Assembly: GCA_015179045.1 (NCBI GenBank)
Contig: WHUZ01000034.1
Coordinates: 544,445-608,444 of the forward strand
Direction of reading: 5' to 3'
DNA: 64,000 nt
From: Kalaharituber pfeilii
Taxonomy: Eukaryota; Ascomycota; Pezizomycetes; Pezizales; Pezizaceae
Shown here piece after piece: positions 1-11,355 of the stretch. Both the position numbers and the translations under genes were made by a program. The stretch's first letter is position 1; every line of letters starts with the position of its first letter. Below the pieces are notes generated by a model. The model saw nothing but the letters and a program-made list of their open reading frames with translations, made no database searches and had not been told where the DNA came from.

Positions 1-103
1 TGTGATAAAAGTTCCAGAATCCTATTGAGTCAACCTTCAAAGCTGGTGTGAATTTTCCCGTTATTAAATTGCTTGGATTTTCAGACTTCATAAAGGACTT
101 GAG

Positions 104-1109
104 CATCAAGGTGGCGAGTTTTGAATCACTTTGATACAACTAAGTTGTTCTGTGCTAAGGGCATGGTCCGTGTTGTCACGAGGGGAGGGATTAGTGAGTA
201 TAACATTAAGGAAAACTACGATATTAGGAAACTGTGTTGCTGAGACTCTGTGAAGGCATTGGCTTGATAATCGCTACTACGCTGGGGCATACTGGTGCGG
301 AAAAGGTGTACATTGTAGGAAAAAGGAAACTGGATAATGCTGCAAAAGCCAACAATAAGCATCCTCAATACCAAAACCTTTGTTTACTAGAAAGCCAGAA
401 ATTTGGCCGCAACGTCCTCATCGTGGGGGACGTCACATCCAAAACTTCCTTACAAGGTGTGGTAGAGCAGTCACGGCCGATACCGGATATATCAACCTTC
501 TTGTTGCCAATTGGGGTATCACTGGTCCCATCCAGCAGGCTTCGGCCAGCGAGGCCTCCAACTATCCTGATATTGCCAGTGTTCGCAAATTCTTACGGGA
601 TAACCATGATGACAATCCCTGGAATTCCACTTTGAAAACAAATATTACTGGGGTATATCTCACGACTATCGCCTTCTTAGACTTGCTCGACGAGGGTAAT
701 AGGCGTGAAAGCGTGAAACAAACTAGCCAGATCGTAGCCATATCTTCGAATTCAGCTTTCCACAGATTCCTGGGGGCAGCCCTCTGCGTGCTCTGCAAGC
801 AAGGCTGGAGTGACGCACTTGATGAACATGATGTCAATAATCCTTGGGAGCTATGATCTCCGAATTAATATAATTGCTCCAGGCATATATCCTAGCCAGA
901 TGACAGCTAGAGAAATTATTGATGAGAGGAACAGACCAGGGCATGGTTTGAAAGATAAAGTATATCCCGTCCACGTGATTCCTATGCAGAGAGCAGGGCG
1001 AGAGGAGATGGCTGGAATGATATGGCTTGCTGATGAGGGTGGGGGCTGTACAAGCGGATGTGTCGTACTCACATATGGCGGAAGAGTAAACATTCTACCA
1101 GGACGTTAG
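104..1109 (+). pseudogene. Short-chain dehydrogenase/reductase, decayed
   Basis: The parts of a Rossmann-fold SDR are present but do not form one frame. Around 140-222 a frame reads KLFCAKGMVRVVTRGG, and a GTGAGT...AAG intron (about 223-286) joins it to SIGLIIATTLGHTGAEKVYI, the NAD(P)-binding segment; the usual TGGG is altered. The next part (VANWGITGP, ITGVYLTT, IVAISSNSAFH) lies in a second frame from about 460 to 775. The C-terminal part (SASKAGVTHLMNMM, INIIAPGIYPSQMT) returns to the first frame and ends at 1109. The catalytic YxxxK motif reads CSASK, so Tyr is replaced by Cys (codon 789-791). No good start Met is visible. The best family match I recognise is the fungal RhlG-like SDR group. 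Two frame changes plus a lost catalytic residue indicate a pseudogene. Confidence 0.75.
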
Positions 1110-1538
1110 TCTGAAGGCCATGTAAGCTTAGCCTTGCGTCCATGTAAGCAAATGATCTAGGCTGGGAAAGTGAGCACTAACAAAAGAGGTCATTAGGAGT
1201 ATTTCAATTAGTCTCGAGCCAGACGTTTTGTCAAGACGTTCTTATTCAAATATCAAGTGCTGCATCCACACTGTAACACTTGACATACAAGACCGTGCTT
1301 TGCAGTTCCATGCGTGCTCCCAAGTGGGATATAGTAGTAGATACCCTGGTAGTACTTACGTCTGGTCTGGTGCTGGATAGTCTCGTAATTCTGGCGGGTA
1401 GAGGTTGCGATTGCCGGTATGTCAAAATCTAGGTGCCGGGATATTAAAATTTTGTCGGACTGTTCTCGTTAGGAAGTTGAGTTGAGTTGCAGCAAAAAAT
1501 GGAACATAAGAATATGTTTGTATGCAATTGGTATATCT
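1110..1538. other. Intergenic, no gene seen
   Basis: This is the 3' flank of the decayed SDR and the 5' flank of the tRNA. I see no conserved coding block. Confidence 0.5.
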
Positions 1539-1643
1539 GCTTCCTTGGCTCAGTTGGTAGAGCGTCGGTCTCATATCAAGTATATGACACTGCCTTAGGC
1601 AAGTGCAATCCGAAGATCGTGAGTTCGATCCTCACAGGGAGCA
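1539..1643 (+). tRNA. tRNA-Met (CAT), elongator type, with intron
   Basis: The acceptor strands GCTTCCT (1539-1545) and AGGGAGC (1636-1642) pair fully, followed by discriminator A at 1643. The D arm is GCTCAGTTGGTAGAGC. The anticodon CAT is at 1572-1574 and the T arm is GTGAG-TTCGATC-CTCAC (1619-1635). A 32-nt intron (1576-1607) begins after position 37, the canonical place for nuclear tRNA introns, leaving a 73-nt mature body. The acceptor and anticodon stems fit elongator rather than initiator tRNA-Met of fungi, from general knowledge of that family. Confidence 0.95.
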
Positions 1644-1650
1644 TATTCCC

Positions 1651-1662
1651 TTTTATTTTTTT
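1651..1662 (+). terminator. RNA polymerase III T-run terminator
   Basis: TTTTATTTTTTT starts eight bases after the tRNA discriminator base, the position expected for a Pol III terminator. Confidence 0.75.
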
Positions 1663-4180
1663 AAATTCTGACACTTCAGAATGACCTGTACCTGGGTATG
1701 TAGTAGATGACTTCCCGTTGGCCCAGACCCAGTCCCAATTCCCGTCGCAACCATAAAATCCACATTTTGTAAACGTCCAGATTCTCAGACTTGTCGGCTA
1801 ACAACTTCGCGCTTCACCTAGTGATATTGCGATAGAAATTTACTTCCAAAGAAGCAAATTTGAATGCTACATTTTGCAACCCTTTGGCGGGCACAGGCTC
1901 TGCCTAGTTGTACTAGATTTGCAGTAAAGCTCCCCAGGTTAAAGTAAAACTGCTTTTGTGGTTGTTGCGTAAACTAACTGAAAAGCTTTATGCTCAATTT
2001 CTGCATGAGTTGAGGCGTTGCAGTAGAAAACAATTTGCGATATGCAAAAATTTTGGTGTTGGCAGCATTAATTTTCTTTTATGCTATGTTACCTAACCCC
2101 TTTTTTCACCGATTTCCAAAAATTCTGGGTCTGGCCGACGGGAAGTCATCCAGTACGTCCTATGACTTAGAATTATTGAAATTAGCGATCTCGCAACTAT
2201 TTGGTGCATACAAGATTCACAATGACTGTATTTAGTTTCTACAACCTTATTGTGAAGTTTAAACATGCAAATTATATATACATTATATATAACAATGACC
2301 TAGTCGGCGTGTTCGCAGATTCTCTACTGGAAGTTGCCTTCTTTGCAAGCCTATGTTAAGTCTGAGAGCATGAAGTCAAGCCCAATTATTGGGAAAGTTA
2401 ACCACGAGACTATGGAAAAGTATTCTTTAATGTCGAGTACTATATATATATATAGAAATTACATTACAGCGACTTATGAACCGCACCCGGGGGTCCTACC
2501 CCTAAGCTCCACGTTCATGGCGTGCATACCCGTTGTAGTCGTCTTGTCGTGGCTGATGTGGCTTCTCACAGTCATGGGTGTTCTTCATGGGGTAAATGTA
2601 ATTGGTATCAGCAGGAGAGAACGCTAAAAGTACAGTGACCCGTCAAAAGTCTTGGGGATTAGGCTTGCATGATACACTTATACGGGTCACTGTAGCACTG
2701 CTTAATTGTGCACAAAAAAGTATACGTATTCACCTGAGGCTGAGCAGAAATTCTCACATCTACTGAAGAAACTCAAGGACTTATAAGGGTATGATGGATA
2801 TGCTGCTTTGCGAGTTTCAGTTTGAACTGATTAGAGCTGCATAAGTGGTTACATTGTATAGCACCCCTGTCCAAAAATGGCACTACCTAAACATGTGATA
2901 AGTCAATGTAGTCTGGTTAGGCGCAACGACCCTTGTGAGGGCTACTTGAAGAAGTACATACTAACTCAACTTCTTCAATCACCTTCACCGTAAGTCTCAT
3001 ATATCCCTCCCTACGGTAGGGGATTGTGCCGTCCACTATCTCGTATCCAATGTCCCAGTATCCAGACTTGCCAGATTACCAGAGTTGGTGCAGAAGCATC
3101 AATCTAACACTTTACCTCGCCTTCGGCTTCGACCTGCGTTACACAGATGAATCCGAGAATCTGATAGATTGTTGCACCCACCACCAATCATGCGCAGTCA
3201 TTGAAGATGGCTGCGGATACCTGTGTTTCCCAGCGCGAAACGGACCACCCGATGTTACCTTTTCCTAATCTGTTCTTCCTGGTTTATCCGCTTGCGAGGC
3301 TTTGGCAGGGTACGAGATGAAGTTTTTTTGAATTTCAACAAAGAGTTTGGGCAAGAGGAATTCTCTTCCCACAAGTTATCTCCTACCACTTCGCATATGC
3401 TTATGCCTGTGCAAGGCATGGATGAGTTTCATCTCATTCTTTTCTTGAACCTAGAAGTATATATTATTACCCATTCAAAGCTTTCTACACTTCATTATAG
3501 GGTGGTTATTGAGATATGGAGTTGTGCAAGATCACTGGGCGTAACATGAGTTGACGCATGCATCGTCCTATGAAGGATCAAACTTTTCAACTAACGAGCA
3601 TGCCATTTCCTCAATATATTCTTTATCTCCGAAATCTTGCAACTCGCTTCGAAATTTCGGGCAAGGGTGGTATCGAACGACGACACTACTCAAAAAATAC
3701 CAATCAAAAGGGCTGTTACAGAATACAGGTACCAAAGATCGAGCTATTGGCCACCAACTGATGCTCTTGCTTGTATTAATTTTCTCGAATCCCCCCGCCC
3801 GGCTGTATATGTATAATGCCTTGTATCGATCAAAAATCAGTACGCGCATTTTGAAACTTATGTGCAAGTCAGGGAAGAAGGTAGAGAGCTCCGTGATACC
3901 AGTACGCTATGCATATTGCGGCAAAGCGGCTGCTGCCGGATATGCCCCACATTCCGGGGCAGCATCAAGCTAGGGCTACAGGGTTAGCCGATACATGCCC
4001 GACACTTGCGTAAAGTACTTAAGGAGGCACTTGCTGATCACATTTCTGAGGTTGAGAACGAGAACAACTTGCAACTCATTCCCCAGCTTTGCATCTTTCT
4101 CTGGCCTCTCTCGACTGATAACCCAGTTGTACTGTATCATCTTGCTCGGCAATTGGCAGGCCCTCAATACCACTTCAGCC
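1663..4180. other. Intergenic, no supported gene
   Basis: Only short open frames are present, none with a recognisable family motif or a convincing splice chain. A weakly protein-like stretch at 4006-4215 overlaps the proposed amidase start region in a different frame and was not accepted. Confidence 0.4.
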
Positions 4181-6386
4181 ATGCCGCTCCTTGCGTATCT
4201 CGCTCACAGACGAGATTGGTAACTCTCACATACCAGTATCGGTGTTCATGTTGTACTTACCGTTATCTGTAGTAAGGCGAAGCAATTGGCACGTCAACAA
4301 ATAATTGCCTCTCTGCCAGCTGAATATCATGGCCCCATCACACCGCACCAAGCTCGTATCCTGAATACTCCACTCCCGCTTCTCCTGCCGAGCATTAAAT
4401 CCCAGGAGATACACCCTCTCAATGTCCTGACCGCATATGGGAAGCGGGCAATACAAGCCCATGGCAAAACGAATTGTCTTACCGAGATTATGATTGCAGA
4501 GGAAGAGAAGCGATTGGAGAAGCAAGGTGTTGAGGCCACAGTACGCCAAGGGCAAGGTTCTTTGGAGGGGATTCCTGTAAGTCTGAAGGATACAGTGAGT
4601 GTTGCGGGGTACGAAAGTTGCATTGGATACTCCGGTCTTCTGGGTATCAAAAAGTCGGAGGATGCACCATTGGTGAAATTGTTGAGGGATGCAGGTGAGT
4701 ACCAATTGGTAGAATAATACCAAACCTTTTAGCATGGGGTTGCTGATCTTTTTAGGCGCAATACCGTTCGTCAAAACAAATGTACCAGTGACACTTCTGA
4801 GCTTCGAGAGTTTCAATGATGTAAGTGTGCTGCTGCTGCAGGGTCATTGTTTCCTCGCTCATATGAATATATAATTCAAGGTGTTCGGAAGAACGACGAA
4901 TCCTTACAACACAGCCTACTCTCCTGGTGGGTCTACTGGAGGTGAATCTGCGCTTATTGCATTGGGCGGTAGTCGAATTGGAGTGGGTATGTGTTGCTAA
5001 TGGGCCGATTACTGTTCTTTGCTTCTCGTATCATTGGTAGTTGACGTCGCTCATTCAAAAAAAGGCACCGATGTTGCAGGGTCAGTTCGTATACCCGCAC
5101 ATTATAGCGGGATATACTCAATTCGCTGCTCTCATGGACGGTTTCCACGCTCGTATAATACAACTTCTATGCCAGGTCAGGAGGGTGTAGTATCGGTTTA
5201 TTCACCAATGGCACGCAGCCTACCAGACTTACTTTACTTCCTCCGAAGTGTCATTGAAATGAAACCCTGGACTTATGATCAAGGATGTAGCCCAATACCC
5301 TGGCGGATGAAGGAAGTTGAGGATGAATATAGGGCAGGAGTCCGACGATGGGCAGTAATGCGAGATGATGGCGTTGTCAATCCGACTCTCGCTTGCCAAA
5401 GAGCTCTTGATATAACAATTGATGCTCTGCGAAAATTAGGAGACGAGGTCATTGAATTTTCGCCAGACCAGTTACCGACACATCCAAAGGACATGCTACG
5501 CTTAGCTTCTCACCTACTCAACTCTGATGGAGGCAAAACATATGAATCATTGTTCAGAAGCATTTTCGAAAGTGGAGACCCTGGTGTCGTCCAGATGTCC
5601 CGATTCTTTGCACTGCCAAGATGGGTTAAATGGATTTATGTCAAGTGGGTGAGATATGTGCGGCGAGATAGAATCTGGGCGGACTTGATTGAGGGATGGA
5701 GCGAGAAGACAGTGGAACAGCAATGGCAGTTAGTGAGACACAGGGAAGCACACCGAAACGCATGGTTTGAGTGGTTTAAGCAGCAGGTCTGTTATCAACA
5801 ATCTACGAAGCTTGGGGGACGCGCATTGAACAATTACTTTTTAGAAAATCGATTTCTTGCTTACCCCCCCTAATTCACTGCCAGCGGTTCCACACGGGGC
5901 AATGAAAACTGCAATTGCAGCATGCGGGTATACATTCATTTTTAACTTGGTATATCTCCGTTTTGGGATTTATTCCTCCTTTGCACAAGTTCAATTATCT
6001 CTAACGCCCTTGAGTAGCTCGATCTGCCGTGCTCTGTCATCCCTGTAGCAACTGTCACTCCGGAACTGGATACTCCTTCTGCTTTAACCCCATGGACGCC
6101 ATCCAGGAACCGTGTGGCACAGGGAATCTACAAATACTACGATACTGCAAAAATGGCAGGTCTCCCAGTTGGAGTACAAATTGTTGGTCCCCGTCGTCTT
6201 GAGGAAGAACGGGTTCTTTGGGCAACTGGCAGAGTAGAAGAATCCTTAGGAAGGGGAAACTGGGAAAGCTGGGGATGTGGTGAACTAGGCAGGGTTAATC
6301 CAGCTGGAAATGGTTTGAGCGGAGGTCGGGGATGGGAAGGAGGAATTGAGGTCCTGGCAGAAGTTGAGGACGAGGAGTCTGAGTAA
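4181..6386 (+). CDS. Amidase-signature-family hydrolase (acetamidase/FAAH-like)
   Basis: Amidase-signature enzyme that hydrolyses carboxylic amides; the substrate cannot be read from sequence. Proposed exons: 4181-4218, 4273-4694, 4756-4820, 4881-4986, 5065-5786, 5845-5949, 6018-6386. They join in frame to 608 aa, within the usual 540-610 aa of the family. The Ser-cisSer-Lys triad is visible: Lys in VSLKDTVSVAG, cis-Ser in PGGSTGGESALIALGG, and nucleophile Ser in TDVAGSVRIPA, reached only after removing the 78-nt intron 4987-5064. Downstream landmarks are GIYSIRCSHGR, PMARSLPDL, PAVPHG and LPVGVQIVGPR. The first exon is the least certain; the Met at 4181 was chosen because it splices in frame to the KAKQLARQQIIASLP helix typical of the N-terminus. 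No signal peptide is obvious, so the enzyme is probably cytosolic. The C-terminal tail is Gly/Glu-rich and unusual. Confidence 0.88.
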
Positions 6387-7605
6387 TCCTAGGTTGTGTT
6401 CGAGTGATACTGTACTTTGGCTTTTTGATAGTGACCGTAAAGCTTGGTAGCGAGCCCTATGATTTCAGGAAACTGTTTCAAATATATGCAGCATCAATCG
6501 AAGTAATTATTAACCTTAAAAATTTTGCCATGGCTGTCCCTCACTTATGTATTATAGTGCACGGTGACTCTGTCTGGTTTATGGGGCTGTGTATTACCCC
6601 GAATGAAATGTACCACGTTACGGAGTTTATAGGCTCTTGGCACATGTACAGCATGGAGCCCATTCATGATCACGCGTGAATATCATAGGCAACGTTTTTG
6701 CTAGCCCTACGATAGATCTTGTATGAACGGTAGTGCAACTAGGCTAGGTGCCTCTAAAACGAACGAAACACAGGGCTAAAAAACCTCCGTAAAGTTGTAT
6801 CAGTGGCGGTAATGTGCCGAGGTTACACGGGATGCCAGTCTCGAACCACGGAGAATATTAATAATAGGCATGTTACAAAGCTTGTCTAAGGTTGTCGACA
6901 AATTCATCCCAGCGCAAATGACGCCAAGCACTCCATACTCGCCTCTCACTCGCAGCGCAAATCACCTTTATTCGGACAAACGCAAAAAACTACTGCTAAT
7001 TGGCCATCAACGCAACTCAGACACTCAGACATTCTGACGTTGAGATCTTCAAAGATCTTGGCATGAGACAACGAAGATCTTTTGCCGATCACACAATGAA
7101 ACCCAAAATCCAAATATATCCACCACTTTTTTTGGATTGACACAAGGATGTTTCGAAGGGGAAATTAAATATTTAACGTGCACCCGGGGGTTTAGAACGA
7201 AGAGGCGGAAAGAGCAAAGAAGTACTGATGGCACTCACGGTGTGATTTTTTTCAATTCTCTTTTTTTTTTTTTTTCCTTTATTTTATTTTATTATTTTAT
7301 TTCTTTGTGCGTGGGTATCAGCCGGTTCGGTTCCCTTCTCTGCATTCTCTCACCGCCTTCTATCATTTACCGTATAGTGCTCTGCGGCGCGGAGCCATAT
7401 ATTGCAAGACCATATATTGTCAGCAGAGCCTCTGGTTGGATTTACTCACCACGCTTTCTTGATCTTTGAGAGATATAGAATACAAGGTGGTGTATTTATC
7501 TAAAGCATTCTTAATCTTTTGACAGGGGTATAGAACTGCTCTTATACATCTGAGTCCTTCTTTCTCCAAACTCAAAAACCATTTTCATACTTCTCACGCA
7601 ACAAG
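6387..7605. other. Intergenic; promoter region of the following gene
   Basis: No gene is seen. A 15-T run (7261-7275) followed by TTTATTTTATTTTATTA-like sequence lies about 330 bp upstream of the next start codon. It could be a nucleosome-depleting promoter element, which is inference. Confidence 0.4.
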
Positions 7606-8445
7606 ATGCCTGTTCCCGCGTATGGTGTGGCCGGCCATGCAATCCTTGGGTCACGACTGGTTCAGATTCTCTCGCTCATCACGGTCATTGGAATCACAGC
7701 GCACTGTATCTCCGAACTGAACGAGAACTCAGTTCAGTCATCCTCGCTTTTTGTCGGCCTTTTAACAATTGTGAGTTAATAATTTTTGTTTTTACGTTAC
7801 AATTTGGATTGAAGGATAGTTATGCTAACTTGTGAGCAGTCATGTCTTGCCCTTGTCTACTCGGCGGCATCCATCGCACTATATGTCAACTCTACGTTAC
7901 CAATGTTCACTGCTGCACTCTGTGACTTTCTCTTTTTCGTTGCTTTCCTAGTTGCATCTATCTTGGTGGGCAAACCGATTGCGTCATTGTCTTGCCGAGC
8001 AGCTGGAATTCCTGTCCCCAATAACGTTGGCAGATCAACGCTAGGAGAAGGAAGTTTCAACGGGGAAGTAGGCATAACAAAGCGCAATCGTCAGTACGAC
8101 TACTACAGTGGATATGCCCCGCCTCGCAACAAGGTTACTGGCTCAGGCGAAGACCAGCCATACCGCTATTTCCTCGCCAGCACCATTGAGTTCACCGAGT
8201 GGATCCAAAGCAGCAAGCAGAGCTGCTACATGGCTCAGGGTGTCTGGGGTTTGGGCATTGTTGTTACGGTGGTGTTCCTTGCCAGCGCAGTTGGCTGCGC
8301 AGTCGTGTGGAGGAAGTTGAGAATGCAGCGGAAGGTCATGCAGATGAAGCAAGATATTGAAAAATCGCGTGTTGGTACTGCTTGCAGCTGCAACTGCAAC
8401 GACGAATGCATTTGCCGTAGCCAGCCGCCGAGTTACTATCAATAA
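7606..8445 (+). CDS. Four-transmembrane (MARVEL-like) membrane protein
   Basis: Two exons, 7606-7770 and 7840-8445, separated by a 69-nt intron, encode 256 aa. Four hydrophobic segments are visible: near residues 15-33 (LVQILSLITVIGITAHC), 48-70 (LFVGLLTISCLALVYSAA), 78-100 (AALCDFLFFVAFLVASILVG) and 195-217 (LGIVVTVVFLASAVGCAVVW). A polar loop lies between helices 3 and 4, and a basic then Cys-rich cytosolic tail (CSCNCNDECIC) follows. The spacing resembles fungal MARVEL-domain proteins, which sit in the plasma membrane or endomembranes, but no diagnostic motif fixes the subfamily. The clustered C-terminal cysteines could be palmitoylated or bind metal; this is inference. Confidence 0.8.
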
Positions 8446-8524
8446 GGAGGAGGAGGAGGTGGAGGTGGTGGTGGTGGCGGTGGCGGTGGTGGTGGTGGTG
8501 GTGGTGGTGGTGGTTGGTGGTGGT
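8446..8524 (+). repeat. GGA/GGT microsatellite just after a stop codon
   Basis: About 79 bp of GGA then GGT/GGC triplets start directly after the TAA of the membrane-protein gene, so they would lie in its 3' UTR. A stop-codon mutation would append a long poly-Gly tail. Confidence 0.9.
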
Positions 8525-9168
8525 ATGTAGCGATTTTGGTTCATGAATGTTATGATGCTTGGGAGCGAATTGTCACGAACGTACTATTTCCTTGGTTTGG
8601 AGTCAATTAGGGAATATTTGTATTTGGTTACCATTGGCCTTGTTGGGACATTCTTTGTTTCATTTTCTTCATGTTTTTCATTTCTTTAAAAGATAATTGC
8701 ATGTACATTACAGGAGTTCATTCGGGGTTAATCTCAATTCACAACTATTTATAATTCAAGTACAACATGCAGTCTGAGGTCATGAAACGTTTATCCGTTT
8801 TGCTTCGCTAAACCCGCTTGCAGCCCATACTAGTACTGAAACAACTCGCACTCTGCTGACGGCCAAGCTGGCATGTCCTTCAGGCTCAGACGCACACGAG
8901 CAGCTAATTAACCAAGAAGGAAGGAGCACAATGAAAGAAACGGCTTTCCCCCCCCCACTTTTGTCAACCCGTTTAACCTCTCTGCACCCCTTCTCCCATA
9001 CGGACTTCACTTTCGTCGTTCACAGAGAACCAGTCAATCCATACACACTGCTCTCGGATCCCGAATCCACTTGATACACCCACTCGCCATGCACCTGGAA
9101 GAAGCAAAAGCACGCCGGACCCCACAATGGTGGCAGCCATGATATCCATTGTCAGCCCTCAGCAAATA
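8525..9168. other. Intergenic between convergent genes
   Basis: Probable 3' UTRs of the membrane-protein gene (+) and the small secreted protein gene (-). I see no other gene. Confidence 0.5.
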
Positions 9169-9461
9169 TCAACAGAACTCAACATGGGAGTTACTGCAAT
9201 TGGAAAAATTTGAAAGTTATTTGCAACGAAGGAACGAAAATGTCGCAATTTAACAACTTACAACTCAAGGATACCAAGCCACTCTGGTGAGCATTGCTGA
9301 TAGTCTTGATAGATATGGCAAGGGTGCTTTGCGTTCGCGCACTCGATCAGTGGAGCCTTGGGGGGGGTACATGCGCATGAGCTCTCCGCTGGCACAGAGA
9401 GCGCGGTATTGGAGAAAATGATGGAGGTAATAAGGAGGGTGGTGGGAGAGATAAGTTTCAT
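9169..9461 (-). CDS. Small secreted cysteine-rich protein (putative)
   Basis: Two exons on the minus strand, 9461-9262 and 9193-9169, with a 67-nt GTAAGT...TTGCAG intron, encode 74 aa. Residues 1-22 form a signal peptide (Met-Lys-Leu start, hydrophobic TTLLITSIIF core, small residues before the mature part). The remaining ~50 aa contain six cysteines, enough for three disulfides; the sixth (EFC) comes only from exon 2, which supports the splice. I know no named family for it. Size, secretion signal and Cys content match fungal small secreted proteins, a class that includes effectors and antimicrobial peptides, but no function can be inferred. Alternatively the frame is spurious; expression evidence would decide. 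Confidence 0.6.
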
Positions 9462-10217
9462 GGCTGCGTTGAGAAATCTCCAGGAGGGAAAAAATACACT
9501 GCTTTTTTGATGTGAGACGCAGGTGGAAATGAAGTACCCGAGGTGAGTGCAGAAGATTTGGATCAGTAACTGCAGCTGCTTAGAGACGATAACGAGATAT
9601 ATATACCTTTTCAGCGCCTGATTAGGTAAAGCAGTTACTATAATTCTGCATCCAATTCTTCGGAACTGACGGATGAACAACACCCGAGGCGTTTTACAAG
9701 GGAATTACCTCTACTTGCTCATGACTAGAATAATAGAATGTGTCTCAATTTACTAGTTGTGGCTCTCCTCGATGACCGAGGTCCATGAACCTCTCAGCTG
9801 TTATGTCAATTGATAATGAGAACAATAGGCTGTAGCGGATGCACACGAGTTCAAGGGAAGACTATGGGTCACAGACGCGGAAACTCGTGTATCGGATGAG
9901 GTATCCATACCTCAAGGTAACACAACATAGCTGACGGAGATTGTTATTGAATATCCGCAATATGGATAATCTACAAACGGGAGTGAAGAAATGCAACATC
10001 TTGGGTATGCAAATACAGCAACTTATCGTACTACAACTAATCTTAGGCAAACCAATACAACCAACCACCTGCAGCTGTTGTGAGGCTGATACGGCCCTTC
10101 CTACAAACGAACGCTGAACAGTGAATTGCGGTATATATTCGTGATAAGGTAGAAGATAAGCACTGAACATTAAAGGTGAAACGGAAAGGTATGACTTGTA
10201 GTCCCTCGAGCCAATTG
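9462..10217. other. Intergenic, no gene seen
   Basis: Upstream of the secreted-protein gene and downstream of the F-box gene. Only short frames without recognisable motifs. Confidence 0.45.
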
Positions 10218-11355
10218 TCACCGGTACACAAAGCTTATTTCTTCTGAAAGTCCGAGTTCCATCTGAAGAATCACATCTTGCTCCTGCAACCAGCCTTCTC
10301 TGAGACCCTCCCTCAATATCCTTGGCAAATTCTCTTTCTCCTCTTCATCGACCTTTGCTTGGCCCAGGAAAAACTTCAGAGTACTGAGGTATTGCTTGAA
10401 TGAAACGGTCCCATGTGTTGACAGTCTCCACCATACATCCTTGACAGGGAGATTTCCATTCGAGTCCTTGAGGTGTTCTGAAGATATCAAATATGTTTGC
10501 CCTGGTTCCAGCTCTCTATCTTCAAGCTGAAGAATATGTAGAACACCCCTATAAAAGATGTGAGTTCTTTTTCCGGTTGAAAAGTCAACTAGGGACGCTC
10601 CTGCTGGCTGAAATCTCCTAAGAATGCTTTCATCATCGAGAAAGGTTGGACCCTTCCTATTTGCACGGGCAGAGTCCCACAGATGAGTTCTTCCGCTCTG
10701 GAGGCGCTGTATGCTCGAACCCTTTATCTTGACCTTCATTTCCTCTCTCTCTCCAGATGGCAGAAGCCGGAATAGCTTGAACCATGGTTGATCACCAAAT
10801 CCCGAACTGCCCAGACAAAAGGCCGATGAACTTGCATACGCGGTAACCCCAAACAGACTATGCTCGGCAGACTCAAGGAACGTCCCAGCTACGTCGACAA
10901 GGAGCCTGAAATCAGGAGCGACCAGATGTGGCCCCATGTCACTGCTTTCGACGGCCTTGCCGCTCCAAATAATCTTGTATCGAACGCCCAGAATGCAAAA
11001 CCTGCTATCAGTCTCTGGATGGCGGTGCTTTTCTATAACTGATACCTTCGCTGTCACCTTTCCTGGCCCGCGGGCATATGGGAGGGGATGCAGCCAGCGG
11101 ACTCTCTGGCGCCATATACAGTGTTTGATTTGTCTTTGATAAGGAGTGTAGACGGAGAAGTAGATGTATTTGCTAGTGAGAGCTAGGGATGCAACACTCT
11201 CCTTAGTGTGAAGCTCGAGGAATATGATGAGGATAAGTTCTGGAGGGAGCCTATAATGTAACACTCAAAGTTGAGAGAGGGTGAGCTTACTTGTCTCTAC
11301 AGGGGCTGTATATCGAGTGACAGTATACAGCTGCAAAGGTCGATACACTACTCAT
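10218..11355 (-). CDS. F-box domain protein
   Basis: The long exon (11250-10218) reads LPPELILIIFLELH followed by SVASLALTSKYIYFSVYTP, a typical N-terminal F-box, the Skp1-binding motif of SCF ubiquitin ligases. The remaining ~300 aa are not a recognised substrate-binding repeat. The long frame has no ATG before the F-box. A first exon 11355-11291 with ATG, ending in GACAA, joined across a 40-nt GTAAGC...TTATAG intron (11290-11251), keeps the frame and gives 365 aa. That intron is short for a fungus, so the start is the weak point. The protein probably acts as a substrate adaptor, by family knowledge; the target is unknown. Confidence 0.75.

Noticed and set aside
2035..2235. Short frame with a hydrophobic N-terminus
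   Set aside because: It lacks an ATG at the frame start and shows no conserved features.
4006..4215. Protein-like frame upstream of the amidase (ends near VSRSQTRL)
   Set aside because: No family recognised, no ATG, and it is out of frame with the amidase. It could be a relic but cannot be supported.
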